Shown here piece by piece: positions 32,420-41,340 of a stretch of 64,000 nucleotides of DNA. Made by a program: the position numbers and the translations under genes. This stretch comes from BOG-908 sp963848205. GTDB lineage: Bacteria > Pseudomonadota > Alphaproteobacteria > Acetobacterales > Acetobacteraceae. The first letter of the stretch is position 1; every line of letters starts with the position of its first letter. The DNA lies in contig CAWKCV010000005.1 in the NCBI GenBank assembly GCA_963848205.1, positions 186,001-250,000 on the forward strand. The letters run 5' to 3'. The notes beneath the pieces were generated by a model, which saw only the letters and a list, made by a program, of their open reading frames with translations, ran no database searches and had not been told where the DNA came from.

Positions 32420-33800
32420 CGCGCCGGGAAGCCCGCCGTCCAGCCAGGCAGGCGGCGTCGGTAATGCAAGCCTGTTCGGCGAAATCCGCCGCTTCGCACG
32501 CACGTCCGGTGCGGTGGGCGGCATTGCGGCGCGGGTCGCCGGCCAGCGTGTGTTCGGCCTCAAGGCGGGCGGGGCCGCGCATGCAGAAGACCTCAAGCAG
32601 ATACTGGGCGGTCTGAAAGGCCCGCTGATGAAGGTGGCGCAATTCCTCTCCACCATTCCGGACGCGCTGCCGCCGGAATACGCGGCCGAACTTGCCCAAT
32701 TGCAGGCCAATGCGCCGCCGATGGGCTGGGCGTTCGTGCGCCGGCGGATGAGCCACGAACTCGGCGCCGGGTGGGAACAGCGCTTCGGCGAATTCGGCCG
32801 CGAGGCCGCGGCCGCGGCAAGCCTGGGCCAGGTGCACCGCGCACGCCTGACCGATGGGCGCGATGTCGCCTGCAAACTTCAATATCCCGATATGCCGAGC
32901 GTGGTCGAAGCCGATCTGCGACAGGTGCGGATGGCCTTGTCGCTTTATCACCGCATCGACAACGCGTTGCAGAACGAGGAAATCTACAAGGAAATCTCCG
33001 CAAGGTTGCGCGAGGAGCTCGACTACGTGCGCGAGGCCGCGCAGATGCGGCTCTACGGCCTGATGCTGAAGGACGAGCCGACCGTCACCATCCCCGAGCC
33101 GGTGATGGAAGCGACGACCGCACGGCTGCTGACGATGACGTGGCTGCCAGGCCGCTCTCTGCAATCGGTGCTCGATACAGACCCGCCGCTCGAAGTGCGC
33201 AACGACATCGCGCGCGCCCTTTTCCGCGCCTGGTATATTCCGCTGTATCGCTACGGCGTCATCCACGGCGACCCGCATCTCGGCAACTACCAGGTGCGCG
33301 GCGACAACGGACTCAACCTGCTCGATTTCGGTGCCATCCGCGTCTTTCGTCCGCATTTCCTGCGTGGCGTCATCGATCTGTTCGAAGCGATCCGCGATGG
33401 CGACGAAGCACGCGCCCACGCCGCCTACGAAGGCTGGGGCTTCACCGGCATCACCCGCGAGACCGCCGACGTGCTCAACCAATGGGCGCGCTTCCTCTAT
33501 GAGCCACTCATCCAGGACCGCGAGCGCACCATCCAGGAGACCAACGACGCCCAATACGGCCGCGAGATCGCGCAGAAGGTGCATGCCGGCCTGCAACGCA
33601 CCGGCGGCGTGAAGCCGCCCCGCGAATTCATGCTGATGGACCGTGCGGCGATCGGGCTAGGGTCCGTGTTCCTGCGGCTTGGTGCCAAATTGAATTGGCA
33701 CCGGATGTTCCATGAGATGATAGCCGGGTTCGACGAGCAGGAGTTGGCGGCGCGGCAGGCGGCCGCACTTGCGGAGGCTGGGGTTCCGGCTAGCTTGTGA
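32412..33800 (+). CDS. ABC1/AarF/UbiB-family atypical kinase
   Basis: 462 residues. The ABC1 core has 'GGLKGPLMKVAQFLSTIPDA', where the family's KxGQ motif appears as KVAQ, and the Ala-rich nucleotide loop 'AAAAASLGQVHRARL'. It also has Lys in 'DVACKLQYPDM', the catalytic 'GVIHGDPHLGNYQV' and the metal-binding 'NLLDFGAIRVF'. UbiB-type proteins are ATPases needed for ubiquinone assembly; this one lacks obvious C-terminal membrane helices and belongs to the ABC1 group common in alphaproteobacteria rather than being clearly UbiB. It is coupled to pepF by overlap. The stop abuts repeat 15. Confidence 0.88.
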   Translation: MSDAPGSPPSSQAGGVGNASLFGEIRRFARTSGAVGGIAARVAGQRVFGLKAGGAAHAEDLKQILGGLKGPLMKVAQFLSTIPDALPPEYAAELAQLQANAPPMGWAFVRRRMSHELGAGWEQRFGEFGREAAAAASLGQVHRARLTDGRDVACKLQYPDMPSVVEADLRQVRMALSLYHRIDNALQNEEIYKEISARLREELDYVREAAQMRLYGLMLKDEPTVTIPEPVMEATTARLLTMTWLPGRSLQSVLDTDPPLEVRNDIARALFRAWYIPLYRYGVIHGDPHLGNYQVRGDNGLNLLDFGAIRVFRPHFLRGVIDLFEAIRDGDEARAHAAYEGWGFTGITRETADVLNQWARFLYEPLIQDRERTIQETNDAQYGREIAQKVHAGLQRTGGVKPPREFMLMDRAAIGLGSVFLRLGAKLNWHRMFHEMIAGFDEQELAARQAAALAEAGVPASL

Positions 33801-33932
33801 GGCAAGCAGTCCTTTTTCGGCAAAACGGACCAAAAAACTCTTGTTCCGCTTCGCATGCACATCGTGAGCATCGCGACAGCGGAGAGAAAGTCTTTTGCTT
33901 CTTTTCTTCGGAAAAGAAGGCCTTGCCTGCCT
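33801..33932. repeat. Dispersed repeat copy 15 (complete: arm A forward, arm B reverse)
   Basis: GGCAAGCAGTCCTTTTTCGG, AAAACGGACC, AAAAAACTC; spacer TTCCGCTTCGC and GCATCGCGACAGCGGAG; then AAAGTCTTTTGCTTC, TTCGGAAAAGAAGGCC. It starts at the base after the ABC1-kinase stop and ends 61 bp before pntAA. Confidence 0.9.
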
Positions 33933-33993
33933 CCGCTTGCGCGCCACGACCGCAAGTTGTTAGGTGCCGCCGGTCCTAGGGAGTAAAACAAGC

Positions 33994-35544
33994 ATGCGTC
34001 TTGCGGTGCTGAAGGAGCGTCGTCCCGACGAGACGCGCGTCGCCGCGACCCCGGACACCGTCAAGAAGCTCGTCGCCATGGGCTTGCAGGTGGCGGTCGA
34101 AGCCGGCGCCGGCGCGCACACCTCCATTCCCGACGCGGATTTCCAGGCCGCCGGCGCAGAGATCGCGCCCGACGCCCGTGCCGCCCTGGCCGGCGCCGGC
34201 GTCGTGTTCGCCGTGCAGACGCCCGAAGCGGACGTGCGCGCGCTCATCCCGCGCGGCGCGCTGCTGGTGTGCATCTCCGGCGCGCTCATGGACCGCTCGC
34301 TGGTGCCGAGCCTGGCGCAAGCCGGCATCGACGCCGCCGCGATGGAGCTGCTGCCGCGCATCACCCGCGCGCAGTCGATGGACGTGCTCTCCAGCCAGGC
34401 CAACCTCGCCGGCTACCGCGCGGTTATCGAGGGTGCGGCCGCGTTCGATCGTGGGTTCGCGATGATGATGACCGCCGCCGGCACCGTGCCGCCTGCCCGC
34501 GTGTTCGTGCTGGGCGCCGGTGTCGCCGGCCTGCAGGCCATCGCCACCGCCCGACGGCTCGGCGCCATCGTCTCTGCCACCGACGTGCGGCCGGCCGCGA
34601 AGGAGGAGATACGCTCTCTGGGCGCCACCTTCGTGGGCGTGGAAGACGAGGAGACGGCCGGCCAGACCGGCGCCTATGCGCGCGACGTAAGCGACGCGTT
34701 CCGCCAGAAACAGGCCGAGCTGATGCTGACCACGGTCGCCAAAAACGACATGGTCATCTGCACGGCTTTGCTGCAGGGCGGCCGCGCGCCCACGCTGGTG
34801 AACCAGGCGATGGTGGACGCGATGCGCCCGGGCAGCGTGATCGTCGATCTCGCCTCCGACGGCGGCGGCAACTGCGTGGCGACCCGGCCGGGCGAGATGT
34901 TCGTCACGCCAAACGGGGTGAAGATCCTTGGTTACCGAAACTGGCCGGGCCGCATTTCGGTGGCTGCCAGCACGCTGTATGCCAAGAACCTGCTGACTTT
35001 CCTGACCACGTTCTGGGACAAGGAGGGGCGCGCGCCGAAATTGCCGCCCGAGGACGCAATCGTGCAGGGCGTGATGCTGACGCGTGGCGGCCAGGTCGTG
35101 CACGAAAAGTTCGCCGGAGCCGCCACCGAGCCGCCCGCCGCGCCGGTAGCCACACCCGATCCGCAAGCCGTGCCCGCGTTGGCGCAGGCGGAGGGCGCGT
35201 TGCCCGACAAACCGCCAGCCTCGGCCGTGCACGAACCGACGTCCGTGGTGGACGCCGCCGAGCGTTCGGCACTCGCACCGGCCGACACCCCTCCCGTTCA
35301 GCCGATCCACGAAGCCGCGGCACCAGCGCCCGAGCCTCCAGCGGAGCCGACGAAAACCGCCTCGAACGGCGATGGGCCCGCCGCGGCAGAGGATGACGAG
35401 CTCACCGCTGCCGATCTCGGACCGCCAAGTGGCGTGAGCGCGATCGTCGATGGCCCCGGCACCGTCGCCCCGTCCAAAGCGCGGCGCACCCGGTCGGCCA
35501 AGACCGGCCCGGCCGGCAAGCCCGATACTCCCGACGCGACCTGA
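33994..35544 (+). CDS. pntAA: NAD(P) transhydrogenase subunit alpha, part 1, with a long C-terminal tail
   Basis: 516 residues; the soluble NAD(H)-binding domain dI of proton-translocating transhydrogenase. 'LAVLKERRPDETRVAATPDT', 'MELLPRITRAQSMDVLSSQA', the Rossmann motif 'VFVLGAGVAGLQAIATARRL' and 'LAGYRAVIEGA' are canonical. The enzyme uses proton-motive force to reduce NADP+ with NADH. The ATG at 33994 fits the family start. Normal PntAA ends near residue 375-385; here about 130 extra residues rich in Pro, Ala, Glu and Asp follow, with no fold motif and a Lys/Arg end. The tail is probably disordered. First gene of pntAA-pntAB-pntB. Confidence 0.94.
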   Translation: MRLAVLKERRPDETRVAATPDTVKKLVAMGLQVAVEAGAGAHTSIPDADFQAAGAEIAPDARAALAGAGVVFAVQTPEADVRALIPRGALLVCISGALMDRSLVPSLAQAGIDAAAMELLPRITRAQSMDVLSSQANLAGYRAVIEGAAAFDRGFAMMMTAAGTVPPARVFVLGAGVAGLQAIATARRLGAIVSATDVRPAAKEEIRSLGATFVGVEDEETAGQTGAYARDVSDAFRQKQAELMLTTVAKNDMVICTALLQGGRAPTLVNQAMVDAMRPGSVIVDLASDGGGNCVATRPGEMFVTPNGVKILGYRNWPGRISVAASTLYAKNLLTFLTTFWDKEGRAPKLPPEDAIVQGVMLTRGGQVVHEKFAGAATEPPAAPVATPDPQAVPALAQAEGALPDKPPASAVHEPTSVVDAAERSALAPADTPPVQPIHEAAAPAPEPPAEPTKTASNGDGPAAAEDDELTAADLGPPSGVSAIVDGPGTVAPSKARRTRSAKTGPAGKPDTPDAT

Positions 35545-35562
35545 GCCCCGAAGGCGGACAGA

Positions 35563-35997
35563 ATGAACCCGAACACACTTGCCGATCAGGCGCATCGCCT
35601 GGCGCAACACGCAGCCGATGTCGCCCATCGCGCCGCCGACCTCGCAGCCCAGATCGACCAGATGGTGCAGGCGCCCGGCCCGGTTACCACGGTCGCCGCC
35701 GCGGCCGAGCCGTTCATCTTCCTGCTGACGATCTTCCTGCTGGCCTGCTTCGTCGGCTACTACGTGGTGTGGAACGTGACGCCCGCTTTGCACAGCCCGC
35801 TGATGGCGGTCACCAACGGCATCTCGTCGGTCATCATCGTGGGCGCCATGCTGGCCACCGGCCTCAGCCACGGCACCGCGCCGCGCATCTTCGGCTTCAT
35901 CGCCGTGACACTCGCCAGCGTGAACATCTTCGGCGGCTTCCTGGTCACGCAACGAATGCTGTCGATGTTCCAGTCCAAAAACAAAATCAGGAAGTAG
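35563..35997 (+). CDS. pntAB: NAD(P) transhydrogenase subunit alpha, part 2 (membrane)
   Basis: 144 residues; membrane part of domain dII. A polar helical head (about 1-45) is followed by three to four membrane segments: 'FIFLLTIFLLACFVGYYVV', 'AVTNGISSVIIVGAMLATG' and 'FIAVTLASVNIFGGFLVTQ'. 'VTPALHSPLMAVTNGISSVI' is the conserved loop lining the proton path. It starts 18 bp after pntAA and ends 10 bp before pntB, so all three are one transcript. The N-terminal head is longer than the usual ~100-residue form. Confidence 0.95.
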   Translation: MNPNTLADQAHRLAQHAADVAHRAADLAAQIDQMVQAPGPVTTVAAAAEPFIFLLTIFLLACFVGYYVVWNVTPALHSPLMAVTNGISSVIIVGAMLATGLSHGTAPRIFGFIAVTLASVNIFGGFLVTQRMLSMFQSKNKIRK

Positions 35998-36007
35998 GCG
36001 CCAGGCC

Positions 36008-37411
36008 ATGTCCCCCAACCTGACCTCGCTGCTCTACCTCGTCGCCGCCGTCCTGTTCATCCTGGCGTTGCGCGGCCTCTCCAGCCCCGTCACCTCGCGC
36101 CGTGGCAACCAGTTCGGCATGATCGGCATGGCGATTGCCATCGTCGCCACGCTCGGGCGCCAGGGCATGCTGGGCGGCGGCTATGTGTGGATATTCGCCG
36201 GCATCATCATCGGCGGATCGATCGGCGCCTATGTCGCGCGCAGCATCGCGATGACCGCGCTGCCGCAATTGGTGGCCGCCTTCCACTCGCTCGTGGGCCT
36301 GGCCGCGGTGTTCGTCGCCGCCGGCGCGCTGGCCGCACCGCAGGCGTTCAACATCGGCGTGCCGCACCACATCCACACGCAAAGCCTGATCGAGATGTCG
36401 CTCGGGCTCGCCATCGGCGCCATCACCTTCTCCGGCTCGCTCATCGCGTTCGCCAAATTGCAGGCGCTGATGAAGGGCACGCCGATCACCTTCGCCGGCC
36501 AGCACATGCTCAATGCGGCACTCGGCATTCTCATCGTCGTGCTCATCGTCGTCTTCGTCAGCCATGGCGGGCCGCCCACCGTCTTCTGGCTCATCGCCCT
36601 GCTCGCCGGCCTGCTCGGCTTCCTGCTCATCATCCCGATCGGCGGCGCGGACATGCCGGTCGTCGTCTCCATGCTGAACAGCTATTCCGGCTGGGCGGCG
36701 TGCGGCATCGGTTTCACCATCGGCAACCTGGCGCTCATCATCACCGGCGCGCTCGTCGGTGCGTCCGGCGCGATCCTGTCCTACGTGATGTGCAAGGGCA
36801 TGAACCGCAGCATCTTCAATGTGCTGTTGGGCGGCTTCGGCACCGATTCCGGTGGCGGCCCCGCGCATGCAGGCGCCGGCGACCGCACCGTGCGGAGCGG
36901 CAACGCGGAAGATGCCGCCTTCATCATGAAGAATGCCTCCAAGGTCATCATCGTGCCGGGCTACGGCATGGCGGTGGCGCAAGCCCAGCACGCCGTCCGC
37001 GAGATGGCCGACAAGCTGAAAGCCGAAGGCGTGGACGTGCGCTATGCCATCCACCCTGTCGCCGGCCGCATGCCCGGCCATATGAACGTGCTGCTCGCCG
37101 AAGCCAACGTGCCCTACGACGACGTGTTCGAGCTAGAGCAGATCAACAACGAATTCAGCACCGCCGACGTGGCCTACGTGATCGGCGCCAACGACGTGAC
37201 CAACCCGGCGGCCAAGACCGATACGTCGTCGGCGATCTACGGCATGCCGATCCTGGATGTGGAAAAGGCACGAACGGTGCTGTTCATCAAGCGATCGATG
37301 GCGTCCGGCTATGCGGGCGTGGATAACGAGCTGTTTTTCCGGCCGAATACGATGATGCTGTTTGGGGACGCGAAGAAGATGACGGAAGAGGTTGTGGGGT
37401 CTTTGGATTGA
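36008..37411 (+). CDS. pntB: NAD(P) transhydrogenase subunit beta
   Basis: 467 residues. The N-terminal half has about nine membrane segments forming the rest of dII ('LVAAFHSLVGLAAVFVA' with the conserved His). The C-terminal dIII binds NADP(H): 'IIVPGYGMAVAQAQHAVREM', 'YAIHPVAGRMPGHMNVLLAE', 'VIGANDVTNPAAKTD' and 'ILDVEKARTVLFIKRSMASG'. Length and motifs are typical, so the complex should be functional. Together with zwf it makes this region a centre of NADPH supply. Repeat 16 starts directly after the stop. Confidence 0.97.
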   Translation: MSPNLTSLLYLVAAVLFILALRGLSSPVTSRRGNQFGMIGMAIAIVATLGRQGMLGGGYVWIFAGIIIGGSIGAYVARSIAMTALPQLVAAFHSLVGLAAVFVAAGALAAPQAFNIGVPHHIHTQSLIEMSLGLAIGAITFSGSLIAFAKLQALMKGTPITFAGQHMLNAALGILIVVLIVVFVSHGGPPTVFWLIALLAGLLGFLLIIPIGGADMPVVVSMLNSYSGWAACGIGFTIGNLALIITGALVGASGAILSYVMCKGMNRSIFNVLLGGFGTDSGGGPAHAGAGDRTVRSGNAEDAAFIMKNASKVIIVPGYGMAVAQAQHAVREMADKLKAEGVDVRYAIHPVAGRMPGHMNVLLAEANVPYDDVFELEQINNEFSTADVAYVIGANDVTNPAAKTDTSSAIYGMPILDVEKARTVLFIKRSMASGYAGVDNELFFRPNTMMLFGDAKKMTEEVVGSLD

Positions 37412-37480
37412 GGGGCGGCCTTCTCTGAAGAAAAAAAGCAAAAAACTTTCACTCCGCTGTCGCAAGGCTTGTGGTCAGCA
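37412..37480. repeat. Dispersed repeat copy 16 (arm B forward plus outer half)
   Basis: GGGGCGGCCTTCTCTGAAG, AAAAAAAGCAAAAAACTTTC, then TCCGCTGTCGCAAGGC and a degraded GTGGTCAGC. It abuts the pntB stop and overlaps the 3' end of the convergent glycosyltransferase gene, whose last ~10 codons (ending SLATAE) are repeat-derived. Confidence 0.87.
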
Positions 37481-39380
37481 GGCGCTTTTCGGCGAGGTCC
37501 CGCGCTACCGCGACTGGGAACCAGGCCAGCGCCCTTGCATAGCGGCCCGCCAGGCGTCCTGGCTCTTGCCGGATGCGCCACGCCCATTCCAATCCCAGTC
37601 TTTGCCAGGTCGCGGGGGCGCGTTCGACCAGGCCGAGATGCACGCGCACTGCCTGGCCGACGCACAAGGCCCAGCAGGCGGGCAGCAGCGCGCGATGTGT
37701 GTGCACGAAAACTTCGCTGACAGGCGCGCCAAGCGTCATGACGAGGATTTCGGGTGCGGCTTGCGCGATCGCATAGGCGAGCGTTGTCTGCGCCGCCGCA
37801 TCGTTCGCCAGCCGCGGCGGCGCGGTGACGATATGGCAGGCCGCGAGGTTCTGCCGCGCTGCCCAGCGACGCAGCGACGCAGCCGTTTTCGGCGATTCGA
37901 CAACGACACACATCGACTTCGTGCGCAGCCGCGGATCGTCGGCCAGCCTTGCGTAGATTTCGCACCCGGTCACCCGCCGGCGCAGCTTCAGGCCACGCAT
38001 TCGCGCATAGGCGAGCACCGGAAAACCGTCGGGGCAAACCGTATGCGCAGAGCGATAGGCAGCACCGAACGCAGGCTGCCCCAATAGCCGAATGTGATCG
38101 AGATTCGGCGTCACCACCAAGTCGACGCCAGCCGGCGTCTCGAACACCCCATCCGCCACCTCGCCTGCAGTCAGCGCAGAAAACCGCAACCCAAAAACCC
38201 GCGCCGGTCCCGAAGTCCGCGACAGCGCGAGCAAAAGTCTTCTGCTTCTTTTCTTCAGGAAAGAAGACTCTTCCTTGCCTGCCGTGCAGCGCGCGTGCAA
38301 ACCGGCAAACAAAGCGAGATGCGCATCCGCGCAGGAAGCTGCGCTGAACAAGGCAGCACGCGCGCGCAGCAATTCCCGATCGGGCGGCGTGTCGAGCGTG
38401 CGGCGGATGCAGGCGGCCAAAGCAGCCGCGTCGCCTACCGGTGCCAATTCGCCGAATGCGCCGCCGTCCAGAATCTCCGACGGACCGTAGGGGCAGTCGG
38501 TCGCGACGACGGGTGTGCCGCAGGCCAATGCTTCGATCAGCACGTTGCCGAGGCCTTCGAAGCGCGAGGTGGAAAGCAGGCAGGCGGCACGCTCCATCCA
38601 GGCGAGCGGGTTCGGTTGGAAGCCGGCGAAGAAGACATGTTCGGCAATACCGAGTTTTTCAGCGAGTAAAGCCAGGCTCGGCTGCAGCGGTCCCTCTCCC
38701 AGCATGATCAGCTTGGCCGGTCGCATGCGCGGCAGCAATGCGAACGATCTGAGCGCCAGGCAGGGGTCTTTCTGTTCACTCAGCCTGCCTGCGAACAGGC
38801 AGACCTGCGGCCCGCCCGGTGCGAGCCACGGATGCGGCGCTTCGGCGTGCGTGTTGCTCTCGCGCGACCGGCCGATGACCGGGTTGTAAATTGTGGTGAT
38901 GCGCGCGGGCGCGATACCGGCCGTGCGAGCGAGATCGCCAGCCACGCCGTAGCTGACGGCGATGATGCGTGCAGCGGATTTCTGCAGAAGCCAATATAGC
39001 CAGGGCACGGCGCGATAACGCCAGCCCATGTCGCGTTCAGCCGATAACGCATTGTGCTGGCAAATGACGATGCGTGTGTTCGTGCGCGCGGACAGGCCGG
39101 CGAGCAATGCGGTGATGTTGTTGTGATCGAGGCTGGCCACCAGGAATTTCGGTTTGAGCTGGCGCAGGACATTGGCCAGCGGCGCCACCGCGCGCAGCAT
39201 GCCCGAGACCTTCAGGTCGATGAGCGTGAGGTCGGGCGGCACCAGACTGCGCATCGGGCCGGCGCTGGAATTGACGATCAGGCAGACGCGCTCGCCGCGT
39301 GCGCGAAGTTCGGCGATGAGTGCAAGCCGCATGCGCTCGACGCCGCCGCCCGAGAGATCATGCATATAGAAGGCGATCAT
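37449..39380 (-). CDS. Fused glycosyltransferase: GT4 domain joined to a WecG/TagA/CpsF domain by a repeat-encoded linker
   Basis: 643 residues in one open frame. Residues 1-367 are a GT4 (GT-B) glycosyltransferase: 'SGGGVERMRLALIAELRARG', 'CLFAGRLSEQKDPCLALRSF', 'FAGFQPNPLAWMERA' and the donor-site 'STSRFEGLGNVLIEALACGT'. Residues about 368-393 (KEESSFLKKRSRRLLLALSR) are repeat copy 17 read in frame. Residues about 394-625 are a WecG/TagA/CpsF (GT26) domain: 'VFGLRFSALTAGEVADGVFE', 'LVVTPNLDHIRLL', 'CPDGFPVLAYARMRG' and 'VMTLGAPVSEVFVHTHRALL'. The stop lies in repeat 16. Both domains should add sugars to a lipid-linked polysaccharide precursor at the inner membrane. Originally these were probably two genes. 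The start overlaps the polymerase stop as ATGA. Confidence 0.88.
   Translation of the reverse strand: MIAFYMHDLSGGGVERMRLALIAELRARGERVCLIVNSSAGPMRSLVPPDLTLIDLKVSGMLRAVAPLANVLRQLKPKFLVASLDHNNITALLAGLSARTNTRIVICQHNALSAERDMGWRYRAVPWLYWLLQKSAARIIAVSYGVAGDLARTAGIAPARITTIYNPVIGRSRESNTHAEAPHPWLAPGGPQVCLFAGRLSEQKDPCLALRSFALLPRMRPAKLIMLGEGPLQPSLALLAEKLGIAEHVFFAGFQPNPLAWMERAACLLSTSRFEGLGNVLIEALACGTPVVATDCPYGPSEILDGGAFGELAPVGDAAALAACIRRTLDTPPDRELLRARAALFSAASCADAHLALFAGLHARCTAGKEESSFLKKRSRRLLLALSRTSGPARVFGLRFSALTAGEVADGVFETPAGVDLVVTPNLDHIRLLGQPAFGAAYRSAHTVCPDGFPVLAYARMRGLKLRRRVTGCEIYARLADDPRLRTKSMCVVVESPKTAASLRRWAARQNLAACHIVTAPPRLANDAAAQTTLAYAIAQAAPEILVMTLGAPVSEVFVHTHRALLPACWALCVGQAVRVHLGLVERAPATWQRLGLEWAWRIRQEPGRLAGRYARALAWFPVAVARDLAEKRLLTTSLATAE
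38204..38280. repeat. Dispersed repeat copy 17 (outer half plus arm B, reverse), inside a coding frame
   Basis: GTCCCGAAGTCCGCGACAGC outer part, then CAAAAGTCTTCTGCTTC, TTTTCTTCAGGAAAGAAG, ACTCTTCC. It lies between the GT4 and WecG domains and contains no stop in the minus-strand frame used by the gene, so it is translated as a linker of about 26 residues. Confidence 0.88.
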
Positions 39381-40673
39381 GCGCGGAGTGCTCCCGGAAT
39401 GTGCGGATAGGCGGCCGACGGGCTGTGGCGCCCGCGCCTGCGTCGCGCCTGGGCGGGCAGGCAGCAGATCGCGGCGACCAGGCAGACGAGGATCGTCGAT
39501 TTCCGGCCGAGCGAATTGCTTGTGGACGAGACAAGAAGAATGCTGAACAGCAAGAGGCGCCCCGAGGCGTCGGTGCGCTGCCAGCACCAGAGGCACAGGG
39601 CGCCGAGCATGACGAGAAAGATCGGAAATCCGAGTGCGCCGAGGCTGACGAACATCAGCAGCCAGAAATTCTCGATGACCTCGACGCCGCTATCGAGCCG
39701 CAACGCGTTCAATTCGTCGAGCAGCACGGGGCGCGGTGTGCCGAACAGCCACTGGGCCGGTTCCAGCCGGTCGAGTATCTGCCATTGCGCAACGCGGACC
39801 TGCGCGCTGGAGTCCCAGTAGAGATGGCCGACAAGCCGCTCGCCCAGGCCCGCCCAGGCTGCGACGCCACCGAGCGCACAGGCGGCCAGCAGGGCTGCGG
39901 CGGCCAGCATGATGCCGGGTATCGCCGCACGGTCGCGCGCAGCCACCAGCCTTGCCTGCATGACGGCCCAGCGCAGCCCGATGGCGGCCAGGGTGACGGC
40001 GAGCGCCGTCCGGCCACCGAATGCAACGAGCGCTGCCCACAGCAACAAACGATATGCCAGTCCCATGCGCCCACGCGGTGCGATGGCCAGCCCCATCATC
40101 ATCATCGCAGAGCCGGTCAAAGGATGATCGAACAGTGCGGTTGGCCGGAAATCCGCGTTGAGCGGGTGATAGGCCGCATTGTTGAGATAGAGTGGCACCA
40201 ATGTCGTCTGCGCAACGATCTCGGCAAGGGCCAGCATAGCATTCCCAGCTAGCACTGCCTGCATGAGAAGGCGTAGTTTCGCACTGTGGCGAGGTGCGGC
40301 GTGCGCCAGGATTGCGGCGAGCAGGATGGCCGGCATGAACGTATCGAGCAGTACCGATCAGGTTGCTCGACCCGGTCAGCACCACCATGCACACGATACA
40401 GGTGAAAAGTGCGGCGAACGAGATGACGAGCGGCAGCGGCAGATGCCGCCCCCAGCCGCCCCCACTTTGCACGAGTGCAACGCAAGCGGCTACGAGCAGC
40501 AATAATGTGCCGGGGTGCAATTTCACAGCCAAGTTGCCGCCGTCGGTGACGTAAGGAATGCCTGCCCACGTCAGCAAGTTCGCACTGACAAGCAATTCCA
40601 GAGTGACGGCGCCGCCGGCCAGCCAAACCACGAGCCGGCCGGGCGCGTGCCCTACGCGGCGCGGCGTGACCAT
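39377..40673 (-). pseudogene. Polysaccharide polymerase/O-antigen ligase-like membrane protein, single-base frameshift
   Basis: The ATG at 40673 (MVTPRRVGHAPGRL) opens a polytopic membrane protein: 'LVVWLAGGAVTLELLVSANL', 'GTLLLLVAACVALV', 'VISFAALFTCIVCMVVL'. Near plus-strand 40352 the frame breaks. Dropping one base from GATCGGTACTGCTCG restores 'LLDTFMPAILLAAILAHAAP' and the rest (about 320 residues) to the stop at 39377. The repaired product is about 430 residues with some ten membrane segments and a large loop after 'FRPTALFDHPLTG', a layout seen in Wzy/O-antigen-ligase-like exopolysaccharide polymerases. It overlaps the CpsD-like gene by 22 bp and the GT fusion by ATGA. The break may be a sequencing indel. 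Confidence 0.78.
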
Positions 40674-41332
40674 GGCAGGCGCAGCCGGATGGGTTTTGCA
40701 TCGAACAGCACGGTGCCGAGAATTGGCACGCCTGCGCTGCTGAACTGGCGTTGCAGCGCCAGCAAGGATGATTGCCGTGTAGCACCTGCCGCGACGCTCA
40801 ATACACATCCGCTGCAGGATTGCGCGGATGCCAACCCGCGCGGATTGGCGGAGATGCACGGCGCGTCGATCACGATCATCCGGTAGTTGCGGGGCGACGC
40901 CTGCCACAGCCCGATCGGCGGCACGCCCGATGCAAAGCCCGACTCCGGCAACTGGCAGTGATAAAGGCCGGCGATCACCGCATCGGGCAACACGCCATCC
41001 TGGGAGCCGCCCAGCATCTGCGTCATCCGCCAGGAGAGTTCGCGCGCGCCGGACATATCGGGCTTTGCGCACTCGCCTGGTGCGACCAGCAATGTCGTGC
41101 CGAACTGGCGCGCCGACGCGATCGCAAGTTCGAGTGCGACCTGGCTGGCGCTCGCATGGTGCGATGTGGCGATGATCTGCACGACCGGCCGCTCCACGCC
41201 CGGCAGCCGCGCCAGCACTTCGCCGAGCAGTCCGAGGGCTGCGGGATGCGTCGGGTCCACGACGAGATGCCCGCGCCGGCCTGGCGGTTGTGCCAACGTC
41301 GCCGGTAACGGGCGCGTCGCCGGCTGCTCCAT
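40652..41332 (-). CDS. CpsD/BY-kinase-like protein with degenerate Walker A
   Basis: 226 residues with the outline of the cytosolic tyrosine-kinase domain that works with Wzz proteins. 'PAALGLLGEVLARLPG' corresponds to the region before the P-loop. 'VQIIATSHHASASQVALELA' occupies the Walker A position, but GxxxGK[S/T] is replaced by HHASAS. 'TLLVAPGE' replaces Walker A' (LLIDxDxR). Walker B survives as 'YRMIVIDAPCIS'. The C-terminal Tyr cluster is absent; the end is basic (LRLPWSRRAA). It is therefore probably not a kinase but may be a structural regulator of chain length. The ATG at 41332 comes 8 bp after the priming transferase stop. Confidence 0.72.
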   Translation of the reverse strand: MEQPATRPLPATLAQPPGRRGHLVVDPTHPAALGLLGEVLARLPGVERPVVQIIATSHHASASQVALELAIASARQFGTTLLVAPGECAKPDMSGARELSWRMTQMLGGSQDGVLPDAVIAGLYHCQLPESGFASGVPPIGLWQASPRNYRMIVIDAPCISANPRGLASAQSCSGCVLSVAAGATRQSSLLALQRQFSSAGVPILGTVLFDAKPIRLRLPWSRRAA

Positions 41333-41340
41333 GAACAGGC

